The notes below the pieces were generated by a model that did no database searches, was not told the origin of the DNA, and was given only the letters and a program-made list of their open reading frames with translations. Shown in pieces: positions 43,077 through 51,288 of a stretch of 64,000 bases of DNA. The DNA is from Mycobacterium sp. IS-1742 (GTDB taxonomy: Bacteria; Actinomycetota; Actinomycetes; Mycobacteriales; Mycobacteriaceae), in contig NZ_LQIV01000041.1 in the NCBI RefSeq assembly GCF_001500125.1, positions 124,001 through 188,000 of the forward strand. Reading direction: 5' to 3'. Numbering within the stretch: the first letter of the stretch is position 1; each line of letters starts with the position of its first letter. The position numbers and the translations under genes were made by a program.

Positions 43077-43981
43077 GGCCGCATCGCGGCGGGGAGGTCG
43101 CCCACCCACTGGTGGCCCCAGTAGCTGTCGGCGGTGATCTCCTCTGCGGTGTAATAGGTTTCGTCGACCCGCATGCCCTCGGTGCCGAACTCGATGTCCC
43201 AGTCGCCCGGTGCGCGAACGTAGAACGACACCATCTTGTCGTTGGTGTGCCTGCCGAGCGTCGAGGACAGCTGGTACCCGTCGGCGTTCACGCGGTCGAG
43301 GGCCTGGCCGACCGCGTCGAGGCTGTCCACCTCCACCATCATGTGCACCAGACCGGGGTCGCGCAGGGTCGCGGCCGGACAGATCGCCAGGCTGTGGTGG
43401 CGTTCGTTGATGCCGAGAAAGCGCACGCGCACCGGCCCGAACTCCGGCGGAACCGGCACCCGGAACGCGCCGCGTGACTTGAATCCTAGTACGCCGGTGT
43501 AGAACTCGAAGAGGCCATTGGGGTCGAGCGCGGGAAGTACGACGTGGCCCAGACCCTGCGCACCGGTGACGAACCGGGCGCCGAAGGGTGTCACGACGGG
43601 GCTGTGGTCGAGCACCGCGCCGTGGAACACCTCGAGCGCGGTGCCCGCGGGATCCTCGAACGCGATGACCTCCTCGACGCGCCGTGCGTCGGCCTCCTCG
43701 AGCGACAGCTCCTTGAACGGAACACCCGCCGCGTCGAGATCGCGTTTGACCTGGTCGAGCGCCGCATGGTCGCGGACCTCCCAGCCCACGGTGACGATCC
43801 GGTCGACGTCACCGGGCCGGACGATGATGCGCGCGGCGCGCTCGTCCATCCGGAGGTAGAGGCACGACTCGTCGGGCCCGCTGCCCTCGGCGAAACCCAG
43901 GACCTGGAAGGCGAAGTGGCGCCACCGGTCGATGTCGGCGGTCTGGACGGTGACGTAGCCGAGGCTCTTCAACGCTGTCAT
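43073..43981 (-). CDS. hsaC: extradiol ring-cleavage dioxygenase (HsaC-like)
   Basis: HsaC meta-cleaves the catecholic 3,4-DHSA ring A formed in 9,10-seco steroid degradation. The 302-aa type I extradiol dioxygenase has two VOC domains and the iron triad H146 (GLGHVV), H213 (LVHMMVEV) and E264 (DWDIEFG). It also has the second-sphere HHSLA and TLGRH. It aligns by eye along its length with M. tuberculosis HsaC. The neighbouring hsaA (upstream, 16 nt) and flavoprotein gene form one operon. Confidence 0.9.
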   Translation of the reverse strand: MTALKSLGYVTVQTADIDRWRHFAFQVLGFAEGSGPDESCLYLRMDERAARIIVRPGDVDRIVTVGWEVRDHAALDQVKRDLDAAGVPFKELSLEEADARRVEEVIAFEDPAGTALEVFHGAVLDHSPVVTPFGARFVTGAQGLGHVVLPALDPNGLFEFYTGVLGFKSRGAFRVPVPPEFGPVRVRFLGINERHHSLAICPAATLRDPGLVHMMVEVDSLDAVGQALDRVNADGYQLSSTLGRHTNDKMVSFYVRAPGDWDIEFGTEGMRVDETYYTAEEITADSYWGHQWVGDLPAAMRP

Positions 43982-43997
43982 GGTCGTTCCTTCCCGT

Positions 43998-45179
43998 TCA
44001 GATCATCGCCCGCAGTGCACCCTGCGGGTCGACCCCCAGTGAGCTCAGCGCGGATGCGTGGTAGATGGTGCCGGGCGTGTGGATCGCGTGCGCCACCCCG
44101 GCGTGCGCGTCACGCCAATACCGTTGCAGCGGTTTGTCCATGCGCAGCGCATTGCCACCCGACCGCGCAAAGATCTGGTCGACCGCGCACACCGCCCGCC
44201 ACACCGCCTTGATCTGGCTGCGGCGCACAGCCGCCCGGTCGGCGAACGTCACCTCCTTGCCTTCGTCGACCATGTCGTAGATCCGGTCGACGTTGGACAG
44301 CAGTGCGTGGCGGGAGGCCTCGATGTCGGCGGCGGCCTCGCCGATCGCGTACATCACGTACGGGTCGTCCTTGACCGCGACGCCGCTGGCGTTGACCCGT
44401 TCGCGCTGATAGTCCAGATGCGCGGCCAGGGCCCCTTCGCAGATGCCGATGGTCGCAGAGCTGATCCCGAGCGGGAACATCGTCGACCACGGCATCTTGT
44501 AGAGGGTCTTGGTCATCCCGGCCTCGCGTTGCGCGGAGCCGTCCATGACCTTGAGACCGTCCATGGTGCGGTAGGCCGGGACGAACGCGTCGCGCACGAT
44601 GACGTCCTTCGACCCGGTGCCGCGCAGGCCGACGACGTCCCAGGAGTCGTCCACGATCTCATAGTCGCTGCGGGGCAGGATCATGTGCAGGATCTGCGGC
44701 GGCATCACCGGTCTGCCCTCGCTGTCGCCGACCATCGCGCCCAGGATGATCCAGTCGCAGGCGTCGGTGCCGGAACTGAACTGCCAGCGTCCGGTGAACA
44801 GGTATCCGCCGTCGACCGGCCGGGCCACCCCCTGCGGGGCGTACGGCGACGCGATCCACGTGTCGACGTCGGTGGCCCACACCTCCTGGGCGACCTTCGG
44901 GTCGGCGTACGCCAACTGGTACGGGTGCACACCCACCACGCCGTTGACCCAACCCGCGGCAGGATCGAGCGCGGCGGTGGCCATCACGGTCTCGGCGAAC
45001 TCCCGTGGGTGGACCTCGTAGCCGCCGTACTGCTCGGGCTGCAGCAACCGGATGTGGCCGGCCGTCTTCATGTTCTTGACCGTGGTGTCCGAGAGCCGGC
45101 CGAGCCTCTCGGCCTCGACGGCCTGTTCGCGGAACTGGTCGGCCAGTTCCATCACCCGGTCGATTACCCGGTCGGTCAT
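43998..45179 (-). CDS. hsaA: flavin-dependent monooxygenase, HsaA-like
   Basis: HsaA is the oxygenase that hydroxylates the phenolic seco-steroid 3-HSA to the catechol that HsaC cleaves. The 393-aa protein has the acyl-CoA-dehydrogenase-like fold of group D monooxygenases: LLQPEQYGGYEVHPREFAETV, GRWQFSSGTDACDWIILGA, GLRGTGSKDV and a C-terminal ARSGGNALRMDKPLQRYWRD helix pair. It needs a flavin reductase (HsaB), which is not in this window. SD GAAGGA precedes ATG. Dyad J lies upstream with a leader of about 25 nt. Confidence 0.87.
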   Translation of the reverse strand: MTDRVIDRVMELADQFREQAVEAERLGRLSDTTVKNMKTAGHIRLLQPEQYGGYEVHPREFAETVMATAALDPAAGWVNGVVGVHPYQLAYADPKVAQEVWATDVDTWIASPYAPQGVARPVDGGYLFTGRWQFSSGTDACDWIILGAMVGDSEGRPVMPPQILHMILPRSDYEIVDDSWDVVGLRGTGSKDVIVRDAFVPAYRTMDGLKVMDGSAQREAGMTKTLYKMPWSTMFPLGISSATIGICEGALAAHLDYQRERVNASGVAVKDDPYVMYAIGEAAADIEASRHALLSNVDRIYDMVDEGKEVTFADRAAVRRSQIKAVWRAVCAVDQIFARSGGNALRMDKPLQRYWRDAHAGVAHAIHTPGTIYHASALSSLGVDPQGALRAMI

Positions 45180-45245
45180 GGGACGTCCTTCTCTCGTGGG
45201 GCTCTCTTCGATGGTCTACCGGTATCGTGCGCCGCTCGTGGGCGA

Positions 45246-45262
45246 ATCCCGGTGAATGGAAA
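45246..45262 (-). promoter_or_regulatory. 17-bp dyad J upstream of hsaA
   Basis: On the minus strand TTTCCA-TTCAC-CGGGAT, a more degenerate copy. The central base (45255) is 39 nt from GACCAT and 37 nt from TAGACC (45218-45213), either of which could be the -10. Transcription would start near 45204. Confidence 0.42.
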
Positions 45263-45279
45263 AGCCGTCAGCACCGACG

Positions 45280-46296
45280 TCAGAATTCGACGTGGATCTC
45301 GTCGGAGGCCGGACGCGCCTGGCAACCGAGGATCGTGCCTGCCTCGATGTCCTCAGGCTCGAGGATCTCGGTGTCGGGCATGTCGACCTGTCCGCTGACC
45401 AGGGTGGCCGCGCAGGATCCGCACTGTCCCTCGCGGCACGAGTACGGCACGTCGAGACCCGCGGTCAGCATCACGTCGACGAGCGTGGCCGGGCGGGCCC
45501 ATCGGAGGGAGTGCTGCTGCCCGTCGAGGTCGACCCGCAGGTCGGCGGCCTCGCCATCGGCCGCGGTGTCGACCGGCGCGACCTCCGCGAAAGGATCGCC
45601 GGTCAGGGACCGGAACACCTCGGTGTGCACCTCGTCGCGGGGCACACCGGCGTCGGCGAGCGCCGCCTGCACCGCGGTCATGAACGGTGCGGGCCCGCAG
45701 AGATACGCCTCGCCGCCGGTGAACCGCCGGGCCAGGGCCGTGAGCTGGTCCCGGCGGGGTATCCCCTGTACGGATTCCAGCCAGTGCACGACAGTCAGCC
45801 GGTCGGGGTGGCGGGCGGTCAGTTCGCGCAGTTCGGCCGCGAAGATCACCGACCGCTCGTCGCGGTTGGCGTACACGAGCACGATCCGCCCGCTGCCCAC
45901 CGCGAGCGCCGACTTCAGGATCGACATCACCGGGGTGATGCCGCTCCCGGCGGCCCACAGCACCAGGTCGCGGTCGAGATCAGCCGGGGTGAACGTCCCG
46001 GAGGGTGACAGTGCCTCGATGATGTGGCCGGCGGCGACGTTGTCGCACAACCAGTTCGAGCCGTATCCGCCGGCAACCCGCTTGATCGTCACCTTGGGTG
46101 CGGCGTCGGTGTGCGGTGAGCTCGCCAGCGAATAGCAGCGGGCCACCGCATCCCCCTGGTCGCCGGGCACCCGAAGCGTCACGAACTGACCCGGTCGGTA
46201 GTCGAAGCGGACATCTCCGGCGACGGCGAATACCAGCGACCGGGTGTCGTGGCTCTCCTCGATGACGTCGGTGACGGTGAGCCGCAGGAAGTCCAC
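45280..46296 (-). CDS. kshB: 3-ketosteroid 9-alpha-hydroxylase reductase (KshB-like)
   Basis: KshB passes electrons from NADH through FAD and a plant-type [2Fe-2S] cluster to KshA. The 338-aa protein has the FAD motif RCYSLASSP (53-61), NAD motif AAGSGITPVMS (115-125), and C-terminal ferredoxin cysteines C287, C292, C295 and C325. GTG 46296 is chosen over ATG 46308. The reason is that CATGAT ends 7 nt upstream of it and lies 39 nt from the centre of dyad K, exactly as at the other promoters. The gene is divergent from a BVMO. Confidence 0.88.
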   Translation of the reverse strand: MDFLRLTVTDVIEESHDTRSLVFAVAGDVRFDYRPGQFVTLRVPGDQGDAVARCYSLASSPHTDAAPKVTIKRVAGGYGSNWLCDNVAAGHIIEALSPSGTFTPADLDRDLVLWAAGSGITPVMSILKSALAVGSGRIVLVYANRDERSVIFAAELRELTARHPDRLTVVHWLESVQGIPRRDQLTALARRFTGGEAYLCGPAPFMTAVQAALADAGVPRDEVHTEVFRSLTGDPFAEVAPVDTAADGEAADLRVDLDGQQHSLRWARPATLVDVMLTAGLDVPYSCREGQCGSCAATLVSGQVDMPDTEILEPEDIEAGTILGCQARPASDEIHVEF

Positions 46297-46338
46297 GCCG
46301 GCGATCATGGAGGCGCAGGGTGCGGATCGGGAACGCGA

Positions 46339-46355
46339 CGTCCGTTGACCGGGAA
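46339..46355. promoter_or_regulatory. 17-bp dyad K between kshB and second BVMO
   Basis: CGTCCG-TTGAC-CGGGAA. Rightward, the central T (46346) is 40 nt from TAGCGT (46386-46391), which is 7 nt before GTG 46399. Leftward, the central base (46348) is 39 nt from CATGAT (46309-46304), 7 nt before GTG 46296. Confidence 0.6.
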
Positions 46356-46398
46356 GGACCCCTCCGCGCGCGGGCGGGCCACGCCTAGCGTGATCGTC

Positions 46399-48021
46399 GT
46401 GGACACCTCGGCTGATCAGCTGCTCAACCAGGTCGATGCGGTGGTCGTCGGCGCCGGCTTCGCGGGGCTCTACGCACTGCACAGGCTTCGCTCGCAGGGT
46501 TTGCGCGTCCGGGTGTTCGAGGCCGCCCCCGACGTCGGCGGCACCTGGTACTTCAACCGGTACCCCGGGGCGCGGTGCGACGTCGAGAGCGTGGACTACT
46601 GCTACTCGTTTTCCGAGGAGCTCCAGCAGGAGTGGAACTGGAGCGAGAAGTACGCCACCCAGGCCGAGATCCTGCGCTACATCAACTGGGTCGCCGACAA
46701 GCTCGACCTCAGATCCGGCATCACGTTCAACACGAAGGTCACCTCCGCGGTACTCGACGAGGACACGCTGCAGTGGACGGTGAAGACGGACACCGGCGAG
46801 GTCCTCAACACCCGGTTCTGCATCATGGCGACGGGCCCGCTGTCCGCGGCGCTCACCCCGCAGTTCCCCGGCCTCGACACCTTCGCCGGCGACATCTACC
46901 ACACCGCGGACTGGCCGCACGAGGACGTCGAATTCACCGGCAAGCGGGTCGCGGTCATCGGCACCGGATCGTCCGGCATCCAGTCGATCCCGATCATCGC
47001 CGAGCAGGCCGCGCAGCTCTACGTCTTCCAGCGGACCCCGAATTACAGTGTGCCGGCGGGTAATCGACCGCTGACCGAGGAGGACGTCGCCGCGGTCAAG
47101 GCGAACTACGACGAGCGGCGGCAGCTGTCCTGGCGCAGCGGCGGCGGGTCACCGCACATCGCACACCCGAAGCTGACCATGGAGGTGACACCCGAGGAGC
47201 GCAGGGCGGCGTTCGAACGGCGTTGGGAACTCGGCGGTGTGCTGTTCTCGAAGACCTTCCGCGACCAGATGATCGACCCGCAGGCCAACGACGAGGCCCG
47301 CAAGTTCTACGAGGAGAAGATCCGCGCCGTCATCGACGACCCCGCCGTCGCCGACCTGCTGATCCCGAACGACCATCCGATCGGTACCAAGCGGATCTGC
47401 ACCGACACCAACTACTTCCAGACCTTCAACCGCTCCCATGTCGAGTTGATCAGCGTTCGCAAGACACCGATCGAATCGGTGGACCCGGACGGGATCAACA
47501 CCTCCGACGCACACTATGACGTCGACGCCATCGTGCTGGCGACGGGTTTCGACGCGATGACCGGGGCACTGGCCAAGATGGACATCGTCGGGCGCGGTGG
47601 TGAGAGGCTCGCCGACGACTGGCGCGACGGGCCGAGGACCTACCTCGGGCTCGGCGTCGACGGCTTCCCCAACCTGTTCATCGTGTCGGGCCCGGGGGCG
47701 CCTGCGGTGCTGGCCAACATGGTGTTGCACGCCGAGGCCCACGTGAACTGGATCGCCGACTGCATCGACTATCTGGACCGCCACGGGTACGCCGCCATCG
47801 AAGCCACCCCGCAGGCGGTCGACGACTGGGGCGCCGAACTCTCGCGGCGGGCCGAGGCGACGCTGTTCACACAGGCGAACTCGTGGTACATGGGCGCCAA
47901 CGTGCCCGGCAAACCGCGGGTGTTCATGCTCTTCATCGGAGGTTTCGGCGTCTACCTGGACATCTGCGCCGAGGTGGCCGCCGCCGGCTACAAGGGCTTC
48001 GAGCTGCTCAAGGCCGAGTAG
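46399..48021 (+). CDS. Baeyer-Villiger monooxygenase (cyclohexanone-type)
   Basis: The 540-aa enzyme has VVVGAGFAGLYALHRLR (FAD), the BVMO fingerprint FAGDIYHTADWP, and VAVIGTGSSGIQSIP (NADPH). GGTWYFNRYPGARCDVES is conserved with cyclohexanone/steroid BVMOs. It oxidises a ketone to a lactone or ester. It differs from the BVMO at 35959, which has an extra N-terminal domain. GTG 46399 is selected because TAGCGT lies exactly 7 nt upstream. GTG 46390 would overlap that hexamer. It is convergent with hsaD, 10 bp apart. Confidence 0.9.
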   Translation: MDTSADQLLNQVDAVVVGAGFAGLYALHRLRSQGLRVRVFEAAPDVGGTWYFNRYPGARCDVESVDYCYSFSEELQQEWNWSEKYATQAEILRYINWVADKLDLRSGITFNTKVTSAVLDEDTLQWTVKTDTGEVLNTRFCIMATGPLSAALTPQFPGLDTFAGDIYHTADWPHEDVEFTGKRVAVIGTGSSGIQSIPIIAEQAAQLYVFQRTPNYSVPAGNRPLTEEDVAAVKANYDERRQLSWRSGGGSPHIAHPKLTMEVTPEERRAAFERRWELGGVLFSKTFRDQMIDPQANDEARKFYEEKIRAVIDDPAVADLLIPNDHPIGTKRICTDTNYFQTFNRSHVELISVRKTPIESVDPDGINTSDAHYDVDAIVLATGFDAMTGALAKMDIVGRGGERLADDWRDGPRTYLGLGVDGFPNLFIVSGPGAPAVLANMVLHAEAHVNWIADCIDYLDRHGYAAIEATPQAVDDWGAELSRRAEATLFTQANSWYMGANVPGKPRVFMLFIGGFGVYLDICAEVAAAGYKGFELLKAE

Positions 48022-48031
48022 CCCGCGCGCA

Positions 48032-48889
48032 CTACCCCCGCGTCAGGAACGACAGCACCGTCGCCTCGAATGCGGCCTTGGCCTCGATCATCGCCCAGTG
48101 CCCGCAGTTCGGGAACACGTGCAATTCGGCGTTCGGAATCGTCCGCATCGGAATGAGCGCCATGTCCAGCGGGCTGACCCGGTCGTCGCGGCCCCAGGTG
48201 AGCAACGTGGGCGCGGCCACCTTGTGCATCTGCGCCCACGGCTGCGGAATGTCCGCCGTGCGCATGAACGCCATCATCTGTGCGAACGCCTTCTTGCCGT
48301 ACATGCGGCGCGCGGCCGCGAGCGTCTCCGGATCTGTTGCCAGCTGCCAGCGTTCGGCGATCAGCTCCTCGGTCACCAGTGCCTCGTCGTAGACCATGGA
48401 CCGCAGCCAGTCGACCAGCCGCGCCCGCGTCGGATCCTCGGTGAACTCCTGCAGCAGCCGAATCCCCTCGCTGGGTCCGGGGCTGAAGACGTTGGTGCCG
48501 ATACCGCCGATGGTCACCAGCCGCCGGATGCGGTCCGGATGGTGGATGGCGAAGTTGATGCCGACGCCGCCGCCCATCGAGTTGCCGACGATGTCCACCT
48601 GCTCGATACCGAGGCCGTCGAGAAACGGCGCGACCGCGCCCTGGGCGTCGATCATCGGATGACCGCCGGCGTCGTCGCTCACCCCGAACCCGGGGAATTC
48701 GAGGACGAGGCAGCGAAAGTGAGCGCTGAACGCGGGCAGGATGCCGCGGAAGTTACGCCATCCGGTGACGCCGGGCCCCGAGCCGTGCAGGAACAGCACC
48801 GTCGGACCCTCACCGGTGTCGTAATACCGCAGGGTTCCCGACGGCGTGGTCAGGTCCTGGAGCGGCAACTGGTCGGATGGGGCGGTCAT
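48032..48889 (-). CDS. hsaD: meta-cleavage product hydrolase (HsaD-like)
   Basis: HsaD hydrolyses the C-C bond of the HsaC product (4,9-DSHA). The 285-aa alpha/beta-hydrolase has HGSGPGVTGWRNF (oxyanion region), the nucleophile S104 in GNSMGGGVG, an Asp in GRDDRV (near 235) and H264 in CGHWAMIE, the layout of meta-cleavage hydrolases. GAGGAG lies 6 nt before ATG. It is divergent from the MFS gene and separate from the hsaC/hsaA operon. Confidence 0.87.
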   Translation of the reverse strand: MTAPSDQLPLQDLTTPSGTLRYYDTGEGPTVLFLHGSGPGVTGWRNFRGILPAFSAHFRCLVLEFPGFGVSDDAGGHPMIDAQGAVAPFLDGLGIEQVDIVGNSMGGGVGINFAIHHPDRIRRLVTIGGIGTNVFSPGPSEGIRLLQEFTEDPTRARLVDWLRSMVYDEALVTEELIAERWQLATDPETLAAARRMYGKKAFAQMMAFMRTADIPQPWAQMHKVAAPTLLTWGRDDRVSPLDMALIPMRTIPNAELHVFPNCGHWAMIEAKAAFEATVLSFLTRG

Positions 48890-48927
48890 GTACGGCTCCT
48901 CGTCATCGGTGGCACACGCTGCCGGCG

Positions 48928-49018
48928 GACAGTCCCCCGCTGCAGGCTAGGGCCGCTGGGCGCGCGGCGACAGCCATTCTCTCGGTAGGTGGGAGCAACC
49001 CCTGTCCGGGGGACTGTC
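48928..49018. repeat. 12-bp inverted repeat in the hsaD-MFS intergenic region
   Basis: GACAGTCCCCCG (48928-48939) and CGGGGGACTGTC (49007-49018) are perfect reverse complements 67 bp apart. They flank the central part of the divergent promoter region and may be two half-operators or a looping site. Confidence 0.5.
48979..48995. promoter_or_regulatory. possible 17-bp dyad L between hsaD and MFS gene
   Basis: CTCTCG-GTAGG-TGGGAG is a weak match to the recurrent dyad. It is 39 nt from TAGCCT (48949-48944) leftward and 39 nt from GAGGAT (49025-49030) rightward, so the spacing rule holds although the bases are degenerate. Both genes have Shine-Dalgarno leaders. Confidence 0.35.
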
Positions 49019-49063
49019 GGACGCGAGGATGGGATCTTCCGGCAACTGAGCGAGGGGCCACGC

Positions 49064-50386
49064 ATGGACGACACGTCGAGGCCGGATCCGGCGCTGCTGC
49101 GCCGGGTCGCCATCTCGAGCCTGCTCGGCACGGCCATCGAGTACTACGACTTCCTGGTCTACGGAACGATGAGCGCGCTCGTCTTCGGGGTTGTCTTCTT
49201 TCCCGAGTCCGACCCCGCCGTCGCCACCATCGCCGCCTTCGGGACGCTCGCCGCGGGATATGTCGCGCGCCCCGTTGGCGGAATCCTGTTCGGCCACTTC
49301 GGGGACCGCATCGGCCGCAAGTCGATGCTGGTGCTGACCATGACGCTGATGGGTGTCGCGAGCTTCCTGGTCGGGGTGTTGCCGACGTTCGCCGCGATCG
49401 GCGTCGCGGCGCCGATCATGCTGGTGGCGCTGCGCGTGATCCAGGGTGTGGCCATCGGTGGCGAATGGGGCGGGGCCACCCTGATGGTCACCGAACACGC
49501 CGAGCCGCACCGCCGCGGCGCCTGGAACGGTGTGATGCAGATGGGTTCGCCGATCGGCTCGCTGTTGTCGGTGGCTGTCGTCACCGCCATCACGCTGATG
49601 CCGGACGAGTCGTTCCTGTCCTGGGGCTGGCGGGTGCCGTTCCTGGTCAGCCTGCTGCTTCTCGGAATCGGGATCTACGTGCGGTTGTCCATCACCGAGA
49701 GCCCCGTCTTCGAACGGGCGAAACGGACCGGCGGCGGGCCTGCGGGCCCCCCGCTCCTCGAGGTGCTGCGCCGTCCGGAGAACCTGGTCCTGGCCTGCGC
49801 GGTCGGGATCGGGCCGTTCGCGCTGACGGCACTGATCAGCACCTACATGATCAGCTACGCCACGGCGATCGGATACCACCGCACCGATGTGATGACCGCG
49901 CTGATCTTCACGTCCACCACGGCGCTGATCACCATTCCGCTCTTCTCGGCGCTGTCGGACCGGGTCGGGCGGCGGGCGGTCGTCGTCACCGGCGCGATCG
50001 GGATCGTCTGTTACGCGTGGCCGTTCTACACGCTGGTCGACGTGCGTTCGGTGCCTCTACTCATCGTGGCGATGGTGCTCGCGCAGGTGCTGCAGTCGCT
50101 GATGTACGCCCCGTTGGGTGCGCTCTTCTCCGAGATGTTCGGCACGCACGTGCGCTACACCGGTGCCTCGATGGGATACCAGTTCGCCGCACTGCTGGGT
50201 GCCGGCTTCACACCGCTGATCGCCAGCAGCCTGATGGCGGACGGGATCTCGCGTACCCCGGTGGTGGCGTTGGCCGCGGGGTGCGGTGTGGTGACCATCG
50301 TCGCGATCTGGCGGGTGCGCGAGACGCGCGGCACCGAGCTGATCGATACGGGTGCGCAACCGCGGGGTCTGGCCGCCGATCGCTAG
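49064..50386 (+). CDS. MFS transporter, metabolite:H+ symporter family
   Basis: The 440-aa protein has 12 predicted membrane segments and the MHS/ShiA-ProP pattern. IEYYDFLVYGTMSALVF is in helix 1, GHFGDRIGRKSMLV in loop 2-3 and RVIQGVAIGGEWGGA in helix 4. This family imports organic acids such as shikimate, citrate or phthalate with protons. Here it may import a carboxylated steroid or breakdown product. GAGGGG lies 7 nt before ATG. Its end overlaps the convergent SDR by 4 nt. Confidence 0.88.
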   Translation: MDDTSRPDPALLRRVAISSLLGTAIEYYDFLVYGTMSALVFGVVFFPESDPAVATIAAFGTLAAGYVARPVGGILFGHFGDRIGRKSMLVLTMTLMGVASFLVGVLPTFAAIGVAAPIMLVALRVIQGVAIGGEWGGATLMVTEHAEPHRRGAWNGVMQMGSPIGSLLSVAVVTAITLMPDESFLSWGWRVPFLVSLLLLGIGIYVRLSITESPVFERAKRTGGGPAGPPLLEVLRRPENLVLACAVGIGPFALTALISTYMISYATAIGYHRTDVMTALIFTSTTALITIPLFSALSDRVGRRAVVVTGAIGIVCYAWPFYTLVDVRSVPLLIVAMVLAQVLQSLMYAPLGALFSEMFGTHVRYTGASMGYQFAALLGAGFTPLIASSLMADGISRTPVVALAAGCGVVTIVAIWRVRETRGTELIDTGAQPRGLAADR

Positions 50387-51222
50387 TTGCGGAACCGCTT
50401 CAGGTAGGACACCAACCCGCGGGCGGGGACGGGCTTCGGCCAGGCGTCGGTGCGGAAGTGCGCGTCGGTGCCGCCGTCGACGAAGATGATGCTGCCGCAC
50501 AGGAAGTCGGCGGCGTCGGACAGCATGAACCGGATCCAGTCCGCGAGCTGACCGGCGTCGCCGAAACCGCCGACCGGGACCGGGAACCGCTGCACCGCCT
50601 TGGACTGCTGCTTCGACGCCAACTGCTCCTCGAGCAGTGGGGTCATGATCGCCCCGGGTGCCAGCGCGTTGAGCCGGATCCCGGCGCCGGCCCATTCCGG
50701 CCGGATGGCGTGGCGGCGCACCCAGCGACTCACCGCGATCTTCGAGGCCGCGTAGATCAGCGCCGAGGCCACGGGGCCGAACGGCCGCACCGCGCGGACC
50801 GCCTTGTCGACGTCCCCGTCGAGCAGCGCCTTCACCGCACGCTTGGGCACCATCGGCGTGGTGGTCGTCGAGTTACTGGATATCACAACGACTTTCGCGT
50901 TGCCGGCGGCCGCCAAAGCGGGTCGCCATCCCTCGAGGAGTTCCACGACTCCGCGATGGTTCACCTCGGCGATCAGCCGCAGCCGGCTCTTACCGCTGCC
51001 CGGACCGATACCTGCCGCGAGGACGGCGCCGTCGAGGTGCCCACCCGCGGCGGTGACGACCTGCGCGACGGCCCGCGCCCGACCGTCCGGTGTGGACAGG
51101 TCGGCGACGACGTCCGCCTCCTTGACGTCCACGCCGATGACGCGGTGACCGTCGGCGCGCAGTCGATCGGCGGTCTCGCGACCCATACCCGACGCCGAAC
51201 CTGTGACGGCATAGGTGCCCAT
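50383..51222 (-). CDS. SDR, 3-alpha-hydroxysteroid/carbonyl-reductase type
   Basis: The 279-aa SDR has AVTGSASGMGRETADRLR, the short third strand VVADLSTPDGR and VISSNSTTTTP for the catalytic Ser. An insertion of about 30 residues precedes YAASKIAVSRWVRR. This architecture is that of bacterial 3-alpha-HSD-like SDRs. ATG 51222 lies 7 nt after CACAGT on the minus strand. No good 17-bp dyad is present at the required distance. Confidence 0.84.
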   Translation of the reverse strand: MGTYAVTGSASGMGRETADRLRADGHRVIGVDVKEADVVADLSTPDGRARAVAQVVTAAGGHLDGAVLAAGIGPGSGKSRLRLIAEVNHRGVVELLEGWRPALAAAGNAKVVVISSNSTTTTPMVPKRAVKALLDGDVDKAVRAVRPFGPVASALIYAASKIAVSRWVRRHAIRPEWAGAGIRLNALAPGAIMTPLLEEQLASKQQSKAVQRFPVPVGGFGDAGQLADWIRFMLSDAADFLCGSIIFVDGGTDAHFRTDAWPKPVPARGLVSYLKRFRN

Positions 51223-51276
51223 GGCAAAGACTGTGGCATACGGGGCGTCCGAACCCTGTCCCGGGGCACCCGTCTC

Positions 51277-51282
51277 TACACT
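51277..51282 (+). promoter_or_regulatory. -10 hexamer of the 112-aa protein gene (leaderless)
   Basis: TACACT followed by 6 nt and ATG 51289. This is a consensus leaderless start. No recurrent dyad sits 39 nt upstream. Confidence 0.55.
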
Positions 51283-51288
51283 CGCCGG

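Noticed and set aside
51265..51281. A dyad copy for the 51222 SDR
   Set aside because: The bases at the required spacing do not match. A nearby GTCCCGGGGCA is at the wrong distance.
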